Source: Mesorhizobium sp. INR15
GTDB lineage: Bacteria > Pseudomonadota > Alphaproteobacteria > Rhizobiales > Rhizobiaceae
Direction: 5' to 3'
DNA length: 64,000 nt
Assembly (NCBI RefSeq): GCF_015500075.1
Contig: NZ_CP045496.1
Span: forward strand, 5,652,001-5,716,000
The translations under genes were made by a program, and so were the position numbers. Below, one piece after another: positions 44,449 to 52,644 of this stretch. The notes beneath the pieces are model-generated. The model searched no databases, was not told where the DNA came from, and worked only from the letters and a program-made list of their open reading frames with translations. Every line of letters begins with the position of its first letter. The stretch's first letter is position 1.

Positions 44449-44925
44449 ATGTTCGACACGCTCTGGCGCGCTATTGCGATCGGTATCGGCGCGACGGTGC
44501 TGATGGATGTGTGGGCCTTTTTCCTGCACAAGGCCTTCGGCCAGCCAAGGCCGAACTGGGGTCCGGTCGGCCGCTGGGTATGGCATCTCAGCGACAAGGT
44601 CTTTCATGACGATATCGGCAAGGCGACGCCCTATGCGCATGAAATGGCGCTGGGCTGGGCGTTTCATTATTTCGTAGGCATCGTCTACGGCATCATCCTT
44701 GTTGCAGTGGCCGGGTCAGCCTGGCTTGCCGCGCCGACATTCCTGCCGGCCTTTATCCTCGGCATGGTAACCGTCGGCGCCGGGTGGTTTCTGCTGGCTC
44801 CTGGCATGGGCGCCGGCTGGGCCGCTTCAAAGCGCCCCAATCCGATGCAGGTCCGCGCCCTCAATCTGGTGTCGCACACGGTGTTCGCGCTTGGTCTTTT
44901 CGGCACCGCGCTGCTGATCCGTTAG
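44449..44925 (+). CDS. DUF2938 membrane protein
   Basis: The 158-residue protein has four hydrophobic segments: residues about 5-26, 66-88, 92-115 and 138-156. WAFFLHKAFGQPRPNWGPVGRW and GAGWFLLAPGMGAGWAASK are DUF2938 marks. Function is unknown. It starts 5 bp after the peroxiredoxin stop, likely on the same transcript. Its stop overlaps the histidine phosphatase stop on the other strand. Confidence 0.85.
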   Translation: MFDTLWRAIAIGIGATVLMDVWAFFLHKAFGQPRPNWGPVGRWVWHLSDKVFHDDIGKATPYAHEMALGWAFHYFVGIVYGIILVAVAGSAWLAAPTFLPAFILGMVTVGAGWFLLAPGMGAGWAASKRPNPMQVRALNLVSHTVFALGLFGTALLIR

Positions 44926-45500
44926 AGCGCTCCATCGATCGGCCGCCATCCGTGAAGGATGCCGCGTGCCTGAACATCGTAGGCGAAGTAGCTTCCGCCG
45001 CCCGCCGGCTGATCCGCCTCACGGCTGATGCGCTGCCCGCTGAGAGCGAGCAGCAAGAGCGTTCCCACGCCGCCATGGCCGACAAAAGCGATGTCAGCGG
45101 CGTCAGCGGCGCCGAGCACTGCATCAAACTCGCCCAGAATGCGACGCTGGGCATCTATGGCACGTTCCCACCCGCGAATGCTGTTGTGCGGATCGGCGAA
45201 GAACTGGTCGGCGACAGCTTCGAATTCCAAGGGCGGCAGAAAACCTGTCGCCGAGCGGTCATTCTCATGCATCCGCTCCCTGACCTCGATGGCAATGCCG
45301 AGATGGCTTCCAAGGATTTCAGCGGTTTCTATCGCCTTGCGTTCGCCGGAGGAGACGATATGGCGGATCGACCCGACCCATGGCTGGCCGAGCATCGCGA
45401 ACGCTCTGGTCCGGCCGATGTCGGACAACCCCCAATCCGGTACCGGAATGTTGGCATCAATCCGCACCTGAGGGTGGGTGATATAGTAGGCAATCGGCAT
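44922..45500 (-). CDS. Histidine phosphatase superfamily protein with altered first motif
   Basis: The 192-residue protein resembles phosphoglycerate mutase/phosphatase enzymes. The usual RHG motif is replaced by YYITHPQV at 5-12: the catalytic histidine remains but the arginine and glycine are lost. Other parts are present: WGLSDIGRTRA at about 23-33, SSGERKAIETAEILG near 49-63, RERMHEND near 74 and the second histidine in FVGHGGVG near 139. Loss of the arginine may change phosphate binding, yet this THP form looks like a stable subgroup. It follows rnhA by 41 bp. Confidence 0.85.
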   Translation of the reverse strand: MPIAYYITHPQVRIDANIPVPDWGLSDIGRTRAFAMLGQPWVGSIRHIVSSGERKAIETAEILGSHLGIAIEVRERMHENDRSATGFLPPLEFEAVADQFFADPHNSIRGWERAIDAQRRILGEFDAVLGAADAADIAFVGHGGVGTLLLLALSGQRISREADQPAGGGSYFAYDVQARGILHGWRPIDGAL

Positions 45501-45541
45501 GATGGAGCTCTACTTTTGAGAGAGCGGATCAGCGCCTGCGA

Positions 45542-46072
45542 TCAATAGCTCTGCGTTGACCGGCGCACCCTTGCCGCTGCCGGCTGCTTTGACTCTGCGG
45601 CCGGTTTTGGCGCTGCAACAGGCCTTGCCGAGCCTTTCTTGAACGGCGCCATGCCTTCGCGGGCGAGCTCGTCGGCGCGTTCGTTCTCGGGGTGGCCGGC
45701 GTGGCCCTTGACCCAGTTCCAGGTGACCTGATGGCGCCTGTTGGCTTCATCCAGCGCTTGCCAGAGTTCGCCGTTCTTGACCGGCTTCTTGTCGGCGGTC
45801 TTCCAGCCGTTCTTCTTCCAGCCGTGGATCCACTTGGAAATGCCGTCCATGACATACTTGCTGTCGGTGTGAAGGTCGACCGCGCACGGCTCCTTCAGCG
45901 CGTTCAGCGCGGAAATGGCGGCAAGCAGTTCCATGCGATTGTTGGTGGTGTCGGCCTCACCGCCTGAAAGCTCCTTGGTGGTGCCATTGAAGCGCAGGAT
46001 CGCGCCCCAGCCGCCGGGGCCGGGATTGCCCGAGCACGCACCGTCCGTGAAGATTTCAACCTGCTTGCTCAT
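45542..46072 (-). CDS. rnhA: Ribonuclease HI
   Basis: The enzyme cleaves RNA in RNA-DNA hybrids. FTDGACSGNPGPGG at 8-21, MELLAAI with the glutamate near 48, TDSKYV with the aspartate near 70, and GHAGHPENERADELA near 123-137 carry the four acidic/His catalytic residues. The 176-residue length includes a basic Ala/Lys tail (about 145-176) beyond the 150-residue core. It overlaps thrB by 4 bp. Confidence 0.97.
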   Translation of the reverse strand: MSKQVEIFTDGACSGNPGPGGWGAILRFNGTTKELSGGEADTTNNRMELLAAISALNALKEPCAVDLHTDSKYVMDGISKWIHGWKKNGWKTADKKPVKNGELWQALDEANRRHQVTWNWVKGHAGHPENERADELAREGMAPFKKGSARPVAAPKPAAESKQPAAARVRRSTQSY

Positions 46073-47031
46073 GTCAGTCCATATTCCGAAGGAGATTTGA
46101 TGGCCCGGTGGAAGCGCATCCGCCTGATGTATTCGGTCGGGTCGCGCTTCATCACCAGCCCGCCATCGGGAACCGTCAGCCAGTCATAGAGCCGGGTCAA
46201 CATGAAACGCAGCGCCGAGCCGCGCGCCAGCATCGGCAGTGCCGCTTTCTCGTGTTCACTCAGCGGCCGCACGCTCTGGTAGCCGGCCAGCAACGCCGTG
46301 CCCTTGGTCAGGTTGAAGGAAAAATCCTTCTCGAAGCACCAGGCATTGAGGCAGGTGGCAACATCGTAGGCATAGAGGTCATCGCAGGCGAAATAGAAGT
46401 CGATCAGCCCTGACAGCTTCTCCCCAAGGAAGAAGACGTTGTCTGGGAACAGATCGGCATGGATGATGCCTTTTGGAAGGTTGGCGGGCCAACCGCGCTC
46501 GAAATCGGTGAAGTCGGCATCGACCTCCGCCGCCAGCCCGGGCTCGACCTCGTCGGCGCGGTCGCGCGACGCATCCCACAATTTGCGCCAGCCATCGATG
46601 GCGAGCGAGTTCGGGCGGGTCATCGAAAAATCGGCTCCAGCCAGATGGAGCGATGCCAGCGCCTTGCCGACTTCAGCACAATGCGCTGATGTCGGACGGC
46701 GCAGCGACAGACCTTCGAGGAAGGTGATGATGACCGCCGGCCGGCCGGCCAGCGTTCCGATGACACCGCCGTCATGTGCGGTCACCGGCAGCGGGCAGGA
46801 AATGCCTTTCCGGGCGAGATGACCCATCAGCCCGAGAAAGAACGGCAGGTCGGCCTTGTCGACGCGCTTTTCATAGAGCGTCAGAATGTAGGAGCCGGTT
46901 GTCGTGTGCAGCAGGAAGTTCGAGTTCTCGGTGCCTTCGGCGATGCCCTTGTAGGACAGGAGATCGCCAACCGGATAGCCCTTCAGAAACGCGCCAAGCT
47001 CGCCTTCCGCGACGTCGGTATAGACCGCCAT
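46069..47031 (-). CDS. thrB: Homoserine kinase (APH-fold, ThrB type II)
   Basis: The 320-residue protein phosphorylates homoserine before threonine synthase. It shows the choline/aminoglycoside kinase fold: MAVYTDVAEGELGAFLKGYPVG at the N-terminus, GIAEGTENSNFLLHT as the ATP loop, and the Brenner motif HADLFPDNVFF near 187-197 with LIDFYFA as the metal-binding aspartate strand. It sits 5 bp after ispH and overlaps rnhA by 4 bp. ThrC is coded 9 kb away. Confidence 0.95.
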   Translation of the reverse strand: MAVYTDVAEGELGAFLKGYPVGDLLSYKGIAEGTENSNFLLHTTTGSYILTLYEKRVDKADLPFFLGLMGHLARKGISCPLPVTAHDGGVIGTLAGRPAVIITFLEGLSLRRPTSAHCAEVGKALASLHLAGADFSMTRPNSLAIDGWRKLWDASRDRADEVEPGLAAEVDADFTDFERGWPANLPKGIIHADLFPDNVFFLGEKLSGLIDFYFACDDLYAYDVATCLNAWCFEKDFSFNLTKGTALLAGYQSVRPLSEHEKAALPMLARGSALRFMLTRLYDWLTVPDGGLVMKRDPTEYIRRMRFHRAIKSPSEYGLT

Positions 47032-47036
47032 GCGCC

Positions 47037-48047
47037 TTACGCGGCTCCGTTGACGAAAGCCATGTCGGCCGGTGTCAGTTCGACATCGCGCAAAACCCGC
47101 ATGACCGGGAAATCCTCCGTTTCCGTCGCCGTGATGGCCAGATCGATCGTCACCTCGAAGCGCTGGCGGAACGCGTCGATGATCTCGTCGACAATGATTT
47201 CTGGCGCCGACGCGCCAGCCGAAAGGCCGAGCGTCGAGATGCCGGCTATGTCATTCCATGGAATTTCGGCGGCGCGCTGTACGAGAAGCGACATTGTTGC
47301 GCCGGCACGTTCCGCGACTTCGACGAGACGCCGCGAATTCGAGGAATTGGGCGCGCCGACGATGAGGAACAGGTCAGCGCCCGGGGCTGTTTCCTTGACC
47401 GCTTCCTGGCGGTTGGTGGTGGCATAGCAGATCGATTCCGCAGCCGCCGCATGCAGATCCGGGAAACGAAGCTGCAAGGCACGGATGATGCCGGCGGTGT
47501 CTTCCACGGAGAGCGTTGTCTGGGTGACGAAGCCAAGCGCCTGCGCGTCCACCGGCACGAATGTGGCGGCGTCGGCTTCGGTCTCGATCAGCGTCACGGC
47601 GCCTTCCGGCAGCTGTCCCATGGTGCCGATCACTTCCGGGTGGCCGGCATGGCCGATCAGAAGCACATGGCGGCCAAGCCGCTGATGGCGCATCGCCTGC
47701 TTGTGCACCTTCGAGACCAGCGGGCATGTGGCGTCGAGATAGAAGAGATTGCGCGCCTGCGCATCCGCCGGCACCGATTTCGGCACGCCGTGGGCAGAGA
47801 AGACGACGGGGCTCTGGCGATGCTCGGCGGGGATCTCGGAGAGTTCTTCTATGAACACGGCGCCCAGGCTTTGCAGGCCTTCGACAACGTAGCGGTTGTG
47901 CACGATCTCGTGCCGGACATAGACCGGCGCGCCATACTTTTTCAAAGCCAGCACAACGATCTGGATCGCGCGGTCGACGCCGGCGCAAAAACCGCGCGGC
48001 TGGCAGAGCCGGATCGTCAGGGGTGGCTTGATGATGGTCTGAAGCAT
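47037..48047 (-). CDS. ispH: 4-hydroxy-3-methylbut-2-enyl diphosphate reductase
   Basis: The 336-residue iron-sulfur enzyme makes isopentenyl and dimethylallyl diphosphate, the last step of the MEP pathway. The three cluster cysteines are in GFCAGV (Cys21), DATCPLV (about Cys105) and ICYATTN (about Cys206). HGVPKSV and TTLSVEDT are typical. Dxs, the first enzyme of the same pathway, is coded at 61-63 kb. An unusual palindromic element lies 21 bp upstream; the ribosome site is weak. Confidence 0.96.
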   Translation of the reverse strand: MLQTIIKPPLTIRLCQPRGFCAGVDRAIQIVVLALKKYGAPVYVRHEIVHNRYVVEGLQSLGAVFIEELSEIPAEHRQSPVVFSAHGVPKSVPADAQARNLFYLDATCPLVSKVHKQAMRHQRLGRHVLLIGHAGHPEVIGTMGQLPEGAVTLIETEADAATFVPVDAQALGFVTQTTLSVEDTAGIIRALQLRFPDLHAAAAESICYATTNRQEAVKETAPGADLFLIVGAPNSSNSRRLVEVAERAGATMSLLVQRAAEIPWNDIAGISTLGLSAGASAPEIIVDEIIDAFRQRFEVTIDLAITATETEDFPVMRVLRDVELTPADMAFVNGAA

Positions 48048-48068
48048 GAATCCGGGCCAGTCCGTTTA

Positions 48069-48168
48069 AAGCGCGTTGCGGCCAAGGGCCTTCATGCGAC
48101 GCACTTCAAGTTTTTGTTTGATGCATGTCGCCAACCCAAAACCGCAACCACTTTCGGGCGATATGCAT
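48069..48168. repeat. Composite palindromic intergenic element upstream of ispH
   Basis: Two imperfect hairpins lie side by side. The first pairs 48069-48079 (AAGCGCGTTGC) with 48096-48106 (GCGACGCACTT), with an inner GGCC/GGCC stem. The second pairs ATGCATGTCGCC (48121-48132) with GGCGATATGCAT (48157-48168) over 12 positions with one G-T pair. They are joined by a T-rich GTTTTTGTTTG spacer on the plus strand. The layout recalls dispersed palindromic elements of Rhizobiales genomes. Confidence 0.6.
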
Positions 48169-48195
48169 TGGTGCCGAAATGAGGTGCGCACCCCT

Positions 48196-48209
48196 GCCCT
48201 GTCAAGGGC
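48196..48209 (-). terminator. Short hairpin after SURF1 gene
   Basis: GCCCT (48196-48200), loop GTCA and AGGGC (48205-48209) lie 8 bp past the SURF1 stop. The stem is only 5 bp and lacks a T-run, so this is weak. Confidence 0.3.
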
Positions 48210-48217
48210 GCCTGAGA

Positions 48218-48970
48218 TCATTCCGGCTTTGCCGGACGGCGCAGCCGCAGGAAAAGAACGACTGCCAATGTCGCGGCGAGCCCGTACCAGGTCATGGCGT
48301 ATTGCAGGTGACTGTTCGGCAAGTCGATGATGGTGACGCCGCCAACCGGCAGCCCACCCGGGTTCGCGGCTGCATTGGCGTCGATGAAAATCGGCACCAG
48401 CTTGGCGAGCGGCAGTCCCGCGCTCATGGCCATGGCGTCGCGATCCTTCCAATAGAAGATGTTCTTGGTCAGATCATTGTCGGGAAGCATCATCGATGGC
48501 TTGCCGGGCAGTGGGTTGCGGGCAAGGCCGGTCAGGCTCACCTTGCCGGCGATCTGCCCCTTCAGGCGCTTGGCGGCGCTCTTGAGGTCGTAGGGAACGA
48601 AGCCGCGGTTGACCAGGACGTAGCGGCCGTCGTCGAGGTCTAGCGGCGTATAGACGTTGAAACCCGCATCACCTTCCCAGGTCGCATAGAAATGCCGCTC
48701 GTCCGCATGCCTGAACGTGCCGGTCACCGTCACAGGTGTGTAGTCGACGTCCCCGGTTGCGGCGAACTGCTTTTCAACCTCGGCCAACGGCAGCGGCGCC
48801 GAATGGGTGCGCTGGTCAATGTTCTGGAGAAGGCCTTCCTTCCAGTGCAGGCGCTGGACCTGCCAGGTGCCGAGCGCGAGCAGAATGCCGATCAGCACCA
48901 GACCAAGGCCGAGCGCCAGGGCGCGCTTTGGCTTTGACCCGTCCGCGATGGAGTTGGGCACGCTGCTCAT
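48218..48970 (-). CDS. SURF1 family cytochrome oxidase assembly protein
   Basis: The 250-residue protein has an N-terminal membrane helix (ALALGLGLVLIGILLALGTW, about 17-36), the motif GTWQVQRLHWKEGLL at 34-48, a soluble domain with NRGFVPYD near 127-134, and a C-terminal helix ending at HLQYAMTWYGLAATLAVVL (about 219-237). It helps insert heme a into oxidase subunit I. ATG 48970 overlaps the DUF983 stop by 4 bp, so the upstream continuation of the frame is not used. Confidence 0.93.
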   Translation of the reverse strand: MSSVPNSIADGSKPKRALALGLGLVLIGILLALGTWQVQRLHWKEGLLQNIDQRTHSAPLPLAEVEKQFAATGDVDYTPVTVTGTFRHADERHFYATWEGDAGFNVYTPLDLDDGRYVLVNRGFVPYDLKSAAKRLKGQIAGKVSLTGLARNPLPGKPSMMLPDNDLTKNIFYWKDRDAMAMSAGLPLAKLVPIFIDANAAANPGGLPVGGVTIIDLPNSHLQYAMTWYGLAATLAVVLFLRLRRPAKPE

Positions 48971-49353
48971 TCTGGACGGTCCAGCCGGCCCTCTGCCGCC
49001 TTGTTTGTGTATTGCAGCGTCAGAAGCACGCCCTTGATCAGCCTGAGCGCCGCGAGACACAGCACCAGCGTCAGCGGAATCCAAAGCAGGAGATGCAGCC
49101 AGAGTGGCGGGCTCAGCGTCACTTCCACCCAAAGCGCCAGGCCAACCACGATGAAGCCGATGATCAGGATGACGAACACCGCCGGCCCGTCGCCGGCATC
49201 GGCGTAGGAATAATCGAGGCCGCAATTGGTGCAGCGCTTGCCGACCGTAAGGAAGCCGGAGAATAGCCGCCCCTCGCCGCAGCGCGGGCAACGCCCATGC
49301 AGGCCTGCCGAAATCGGCTCGATCGGCGGCCAGATCGCCTTGTCGTCGCTCAT
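48967..49353 (-). CDS. DUF983 zinc-ribbon membrane protein
   Basis: The 128-residue protein begins with a zinc ribbon CPRCGEGRLF ... CTNCGLDYS (cysteines near 22, 25, 42, 45), followed by two membrane helices (about 58-80 and 86-108). DUF983 proteins sit by oxidase genes in alphaproteobacteria, and a role in assembly or metal handling is assumed. It lies 3 bp after the transpeptidase gene and overlaps SURF1 by 4 bp. Confidence 0.9.
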   Translation of the reverse strand: MSDDKAIWPPIEPISAGLHGRCPRCGEGRLFSGFLTVGKRCTNCGLDYSYADAGDGPAVFVILIIGFIVVGLALWVEVTLSPPLWLHLLLWIPLTLVLCLAALRLIKGVLLTLQYTNKAAEGRLDRPE

Positions 49354-49356
49354 GCC

Positions 49357-49848
49357 CTACTGCTCGATCTCGATGGGCGTCCCATCGGCCACCATTGCCC
49401 AGATTTCATCCATGTCGGTGTCCGTAACCGCAATGCAGCCATCGGTCCAGTCGACCGATTGAAGCAGCCACCCCCACCAGCCGAACCCGTTTGGCTGGCC
49501 ATGGATCATGATCATGCCGCCGGGGTCGACGTTGCGCGCCTTCGCGGCGGCCTGATCGTCGGCATTCGGATAGGAGATATGGAGCGACTTGTGGGCAACA
49601 CTGTTGGGATTGCGCCAATCCAAGATGTAACGCCCCTCGGGCGTGCGTTCGTCACCCTCATGGCGTTTGTGCCCGAGCGGATCAGCGCCGAGCGCAATGC
49701 CGTAGCTTCGCAGCACCTTACCGCTACCGATCAGTTCCAGCCGCCGGTCCGACTTGTCGACGCGCACCAGATCGACGTTCTCGCCTGCAAGGCCCGAGGA
49801 TGTCACGATTACACAAGCAAGGATGGCACCGGGGATTGTCAGCCGCAT
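49357..49848 (-). CDS. L,D-transpeptidase family protein (YkuD fold)
   Basis: The 163-residue protein has a signal peptide (1-22), a YkuD-type beta fold with DKSDRRLELIGSGKVLRSYGIALG at about 31-54, and HGQPNGFGW ... WTDGCIAVTD near 115-140. The cysteine in DGCIAV is the catalytic residue. The usual SHGC is replaced by TDGC, as in YafK/DpaA-like members. It should cross-link or trim peptidoglycan stem peptides in the periplasm. It stands between ctaE and the DUF983 gene of the oxidase run, 3 bp before the latter; a hairpin precedes it. Confidence 0.85.
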   Translation of the reverse strand: MRLTIPGAILACVIVTSSGLAGENVDLVRVDKSDRRLELIGSGKVLRSYGIALGADPLGHKRHEGDERTPEGRYILDWRNPNSVAHKSLHISYPNADDQAAAKARNVDPGGMIMIHGQPNGFGWWGWLLQSVDWTDGCIAVTDTDMDEIWAMVADGTPIEIEQ

Positions 49849-49886
49849 CGGCTATCGATCAGCGATCATTACGCCGAAATGAAGAA

Positions 49887-49910
49887 GGCGGCCGCGTTGC
49901 CGCGACCGCC
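49887..49910 (-). terminator. Hairpin between ctaE and the L,D-transpeptidase gene
   Basis: GGCGGCCGCG (49887-49896) pairs with CGCGACCGCC (49901-49910) except for one mismatch, with loop TTGC. It is 24 bp past the ctaE stop and 39 bp before the next start, so it may partly end the oxidase transcript. Confidence 0.55.
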
Positions 49911-49933
49911 CCAAAAAATGACCGTGGTTGCTG

Positions 49934-50815
49934 TCAGTGACCTTCGATCACCGCGCCGACCGATCCCCAGACATAGATCGATGCGAACAGGAAGAGCCAG
50001 ACCACGTCGACGAAATGCCAGTACCAGGCGGCTGCCTCGAAGCCGAAATGCTGCTTTTCCGTGAAGTCGCCCTTTATGGCGCGGATCAGGCAGACCAGCA
50101 GGAAGATGGTGCCGATGATGACGTGGAAGCCATGGAAGCCGGTGGCCATGAAGAAGGTGGCGCCGTAGATGGAATCTTTGAACGCGAAGGGCGCGTGCAT
50201 GTACTCGTAGGCCTGCACCATGGTGAACAGCATGCCGAGGCCGACGGTCAGCACGAGGCCATTGATCAGTCCCTTGCGGTCACCGTGGATGAGCGCGTGG
50301 TGCGCCCAAGTGACCGTGGTGCCGGACAGAAGCAGGATGATGGTGTTGTAAAGCGGCAGGTGGAAAGGATCGAGAACCTCCATGCCCTTCGGCGGCCAGA
50401 CACCACCGGTGAAGGTGTGGCGCGCGTAATTCTGTACCTCGCCAGCAAAAAGGCTGGCGTCGAAATAGGCCCAGAACCAGGCAACGAAGAACATCACCTC
50501 GGAGGCGATGAACATGATCATGCCGTAGCGCAGATGCAGCGACACGACCCGGGTGTGATGCCCCTCATGCGCTTCCTTGATCGTATCCGACCACCAGGCG
50601 AACATGGTGTAGAGGACAATGACCAGGCCGATGAAGAACAGCCATGGATTGGCGATGTTGTGGCCGAAGATCGGGAAGTCGCCAGCCTTGAGATACTGCA
50701 TCAGGCAGACGCCGCCGATCGCCATGACCAGCGCACCTATGGAACCCAGGAAGGGCCACGGGCTCGGGTCTACGAGATGGTAGTCATGGTGTGGTTTTGC
50801 GTGCGCGTCTGCCAT
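49934..50815 (-). CDS. ctaE: Cytochrome c oxidase subunit III
   Basis: The 293-residue protein has seven membrane helices. It starts with a His-rich N-terminus (MADAHAKPHHDYHLVDPSPW) and contains WWSDTIKEAHEGHHTRVVSL, SEVMFFVAWFWAYF and the C-terminal HFVDVVWLFLFASIYVWG. It stabilises the core of the aa3 oxidase. It follows ctaG with 1 bp between stop and start. Confidence 0.96.
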   Translation of the reverse strand: MADAHAKPHHDYHLVDPSPWPFLGSIGALVMAIGGVCLMQYLKAGDFPIFGHNIANPWLFFIGLVIVLYTMFAWWSDTIKEAHEGHHTRVVSLHLRYGMIMFIASEVMFFVAWFWAYFDASLFAGEVQNYARHTFTGGVWPPKGMEVLDPFHLPLYNTIILLLSGTTVTWAHHALIHGDRKGLINGLVLTVGLGMLFTMVQAYEYMHAPFAFKDSIYGATFFMATGFHGFHVIIGTIFLLVCLIRAIKGDFTEKQHFGFEAAAWYWHFVDVVWLFLFASIYVWGSVGAVIEGH

Positions 50816-50816
50816 A

Positions 50817-51449
50817 TCAACCCCCGAGATTTCCTTCGGTATTCGAAACTGTCTTGCTGCCGTTCTGAGCCGGTACCGCCGACGCGACCGGCTTGTTCTT
50901 CTCGACCGGGAACATCGTATAGGACAAGGTGATTGTCTTCACGTCCTTCAGTTCCGGCACATTCACGATATCGGGATCTACATAGAACAGCACCGGCATG
51001 TCCAGCGTCTCGCCCGGCTTCAGCGTCGTGTCGGTGAAGCAGAAACACTCGACCTTGTTGAAGTAGGGCCCCGCCAGTTCCGGCTGCACGTTGAACGTGG
51101 CGCGGCCGGTGACAGCGCGATCAAACTTGTTGGTCGCCTTGTAATGCGCCTGCACCGTCTCGCCGATCTTCATCGTCAGCGAGCGATCGACAGGCTGGAA
51201 ATCCCAAGGAACACCGGCAATGTTGGCGTCGAAGCGCACAGTGATCTCGCGGTCAAGCACGCGGCCTGCATACTGCTTCTCGGCACGCTGCGTCTTGCCG
51301 CCATAGCCCGTGGCCTGGCAGAACATCGCGTAGAGCGGCACCGCTGCGTAGGCCATGCCGATCATACCGCCGAAGAAGGCAACGCAGACACCGGCGACGA
51401 TGCGGTTGGTGTTCTTCTTGGTCGGGTCGCTGACGGTCTCGCGGCTCAT
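50817..51449 (-). CDS. ctaG: Cytochrome c oxidase assembly protein CtaG/Cox11
   Basis: The 210-residue protein has one N-terminal membrane helix (about 17-41), then the periplasmic copper-binding domain with VPLYAMFCQATGYGG and CFCFTDTTLKPGET. The CFCF cysteines bind copper. It delivers copper to the CuB site of subunit I. The ATG at 51449 has GAGGA before it; the neighbouring ATG 51452 is equally possible. The coxF stop is 8 bp upstream. Confidence 0.94.
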   Translation of the reverse strand: MSRETVSDPTKKNTNRIVAGVCVAFFGGMIGMAYAAVPLYAMFCQATGYGGKTQRAEKQYAGRVLDREITVRFDANIAGVPWDFQPVDRSLTMKIGETVQAHYKATNKFDRAVTGRATFNVQPELAGPYFNKVECFCFTDTTLKPGETLDMPVLFYVDPDIVNVPELKDVKTITLSYTMFPVEKNKPVASAVPAQNGSKTVSNTEGNLGG

Positions 51450-51457
51450 CATCGTCC

Positions 51458-51625
51458 TCACATCGATCCGGGAACGTGGTGGCCGAACTTCACGATCGTG
51501 GCGATGTAGAAAATGATGACCAACACCGCCAGCGCGAGGCCAATGGCCACCGAGCGATTGCGCCTGGCCTTCCTCTGGCGGTCGGTCAGCGTGATCAGCT
51601 CAAGTTTTTCTTCGATCATGATCAT
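51458..51625 (-). CDS. coxF: Small membrane protein CoxF
   Basis: The 55-residue protein starts at ATG 51625, overlapping the ctaB stop by 4 bp, and ends at 51458. It has a charged N-terminus (EEKLELITLTDRQRKARRNR) and one membrane helix (SVAIGLALAVLVIIFYIATI), closing KFGHHVPGSM. Position and shape match CoxF-type proteins between ctaB and ctaG in Rhizobiales. Its function in oxidase assembly is presumed. It is too short for most gene finders. Confidence 0.8.
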   Translation of the reverse strand: MIMIEEKLELITLTDRQRKARRNRSVAIGLALAVLVIIFYIATIVKFGHHVPGSM

Positions 51626-52566
51626 GAACCGCCCATGGCAAGCGCGCGCTCGACAACGCTGTCGGCAAGGTAGGCGGCGAAGATGGCAAAGAGATAAAGC
51701 AGCGAATAGGCAAACAACGCCTTGGCGGGCTTCATCACGCGATCATCATCGGCCATGGCCAGCACCTTCCACGCATACCAGACAAAGCCGGCGCCCAGAG
51801 CGAGAGCCGCAATGCCATAGGCCGGCGTGGTGTAGCCCAGGATCCAGGGCAGCACCCCGACTGGGGCCAGCACCAGCGCATAAGCGAAAATCTGGCGGCG
51901 GGTCGATGCATGGCCGGCGACGTTCGGCATCATCGGAATGCCGGCGCGGCCATAATCCTCGGACTTGAACAGCGCGAGAGCCCAGAAATGCGGTGGGGTC
52001 CACAGGAAGATGATCAGGAACAGCACGACGCTTTCGAGGCTGACGCTTCCGGTTACGGCGGCCCAGCCGATCACCGGCGGAATGGCGCCAGCGGCGCCGC
52101 CGATGACAATGTTCTGCGGCGTCCAACGCTTCAGCCACATCGTATAGACGACAGCGTAGAAGAAAATGGTGAAGGCCAGCAGCGTCGCCGCGAGCCAGTT
52201 GGCGAGCACGCCGAGCGTCATCACCGACAACACTGAAAGCACCAGCCCGAAGCCGAGCGCCTCACCCGGAAGGATGCGGCCGGCCGGCACGGGACGGCCG
52301 GCGGTGCGCGTCATCACTGCATCGATATCGGCGTCATACCACATGTTGAGCGCGCCGGACGCGCCGGCGCCGATGGCGATCGACAGGATCGCGATTACCG
52401 CCAGAAGCGGATTGACGGTCACCGGTGCAGCGACCATGCCGACAAAAGCCGTAAACACCACAAGCGACATGACGCGCGGCTTCAGCAAGGCGAAGAAATC
52501 ACCCGCCGTCGCTTCCGACATGCGGAATCCCGCTTCGTCAATGTTGGTTTCGTCGACTAGGGCCAT
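51622..52566 (-). CDS. ctaB: Protoheme IX farnesyltransferase
   Basis: The 314-residue UbiA-type prenyltransferase makes heme o from heme b and farnesyl diphosphate, the first step to heme a. It has the Asp-rich motif NMWYDADIDAVMTRTAGRP (about 76-94), then FLWTPPHFWALALFKSEDYGRAGIPMMP. Eight or nine membrane helices are visible. ATG 52566 is used. It follows ctaD by 78 bp and overlaps coxF by 4 bp. Confidence 0.95.
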   Translation of the reverse strand: MALVDETNIDEAGFRMSEATAGDFFALLKPRVMSLVVFTAFVGMVAAPVTVNPLLAVIAILSIAIGAGASGALNMWYDADIDAVMTRTAGRPVPAGRILPGEALGFGLVLSVLSVMTLGVLANWLAATLLAFTIFFYAVVYTMWLKRWTPQNIVIGGAAGAIPPVIGWAAVTGSVSLESVVLFLIIFLWTPPHFWALALFKSEDYGRAGIPMMPNVAGHASTRRQIFAYALVLAPVGVLPWILGYTTPAYGIAALALGAGFVWYAWKVLAMADDDRVMKPAKALFAYSLLYLFAIFAAYLADSVVERALAMGGS

Positions 52567-52644
52567 GCGTACTCAAGTCCATCATTCCGTTTGGCCAAAA
52601 CCGCCGGAAGGTCCGGCGGTTTCGAATATGCGCGGGCTGCCGCC

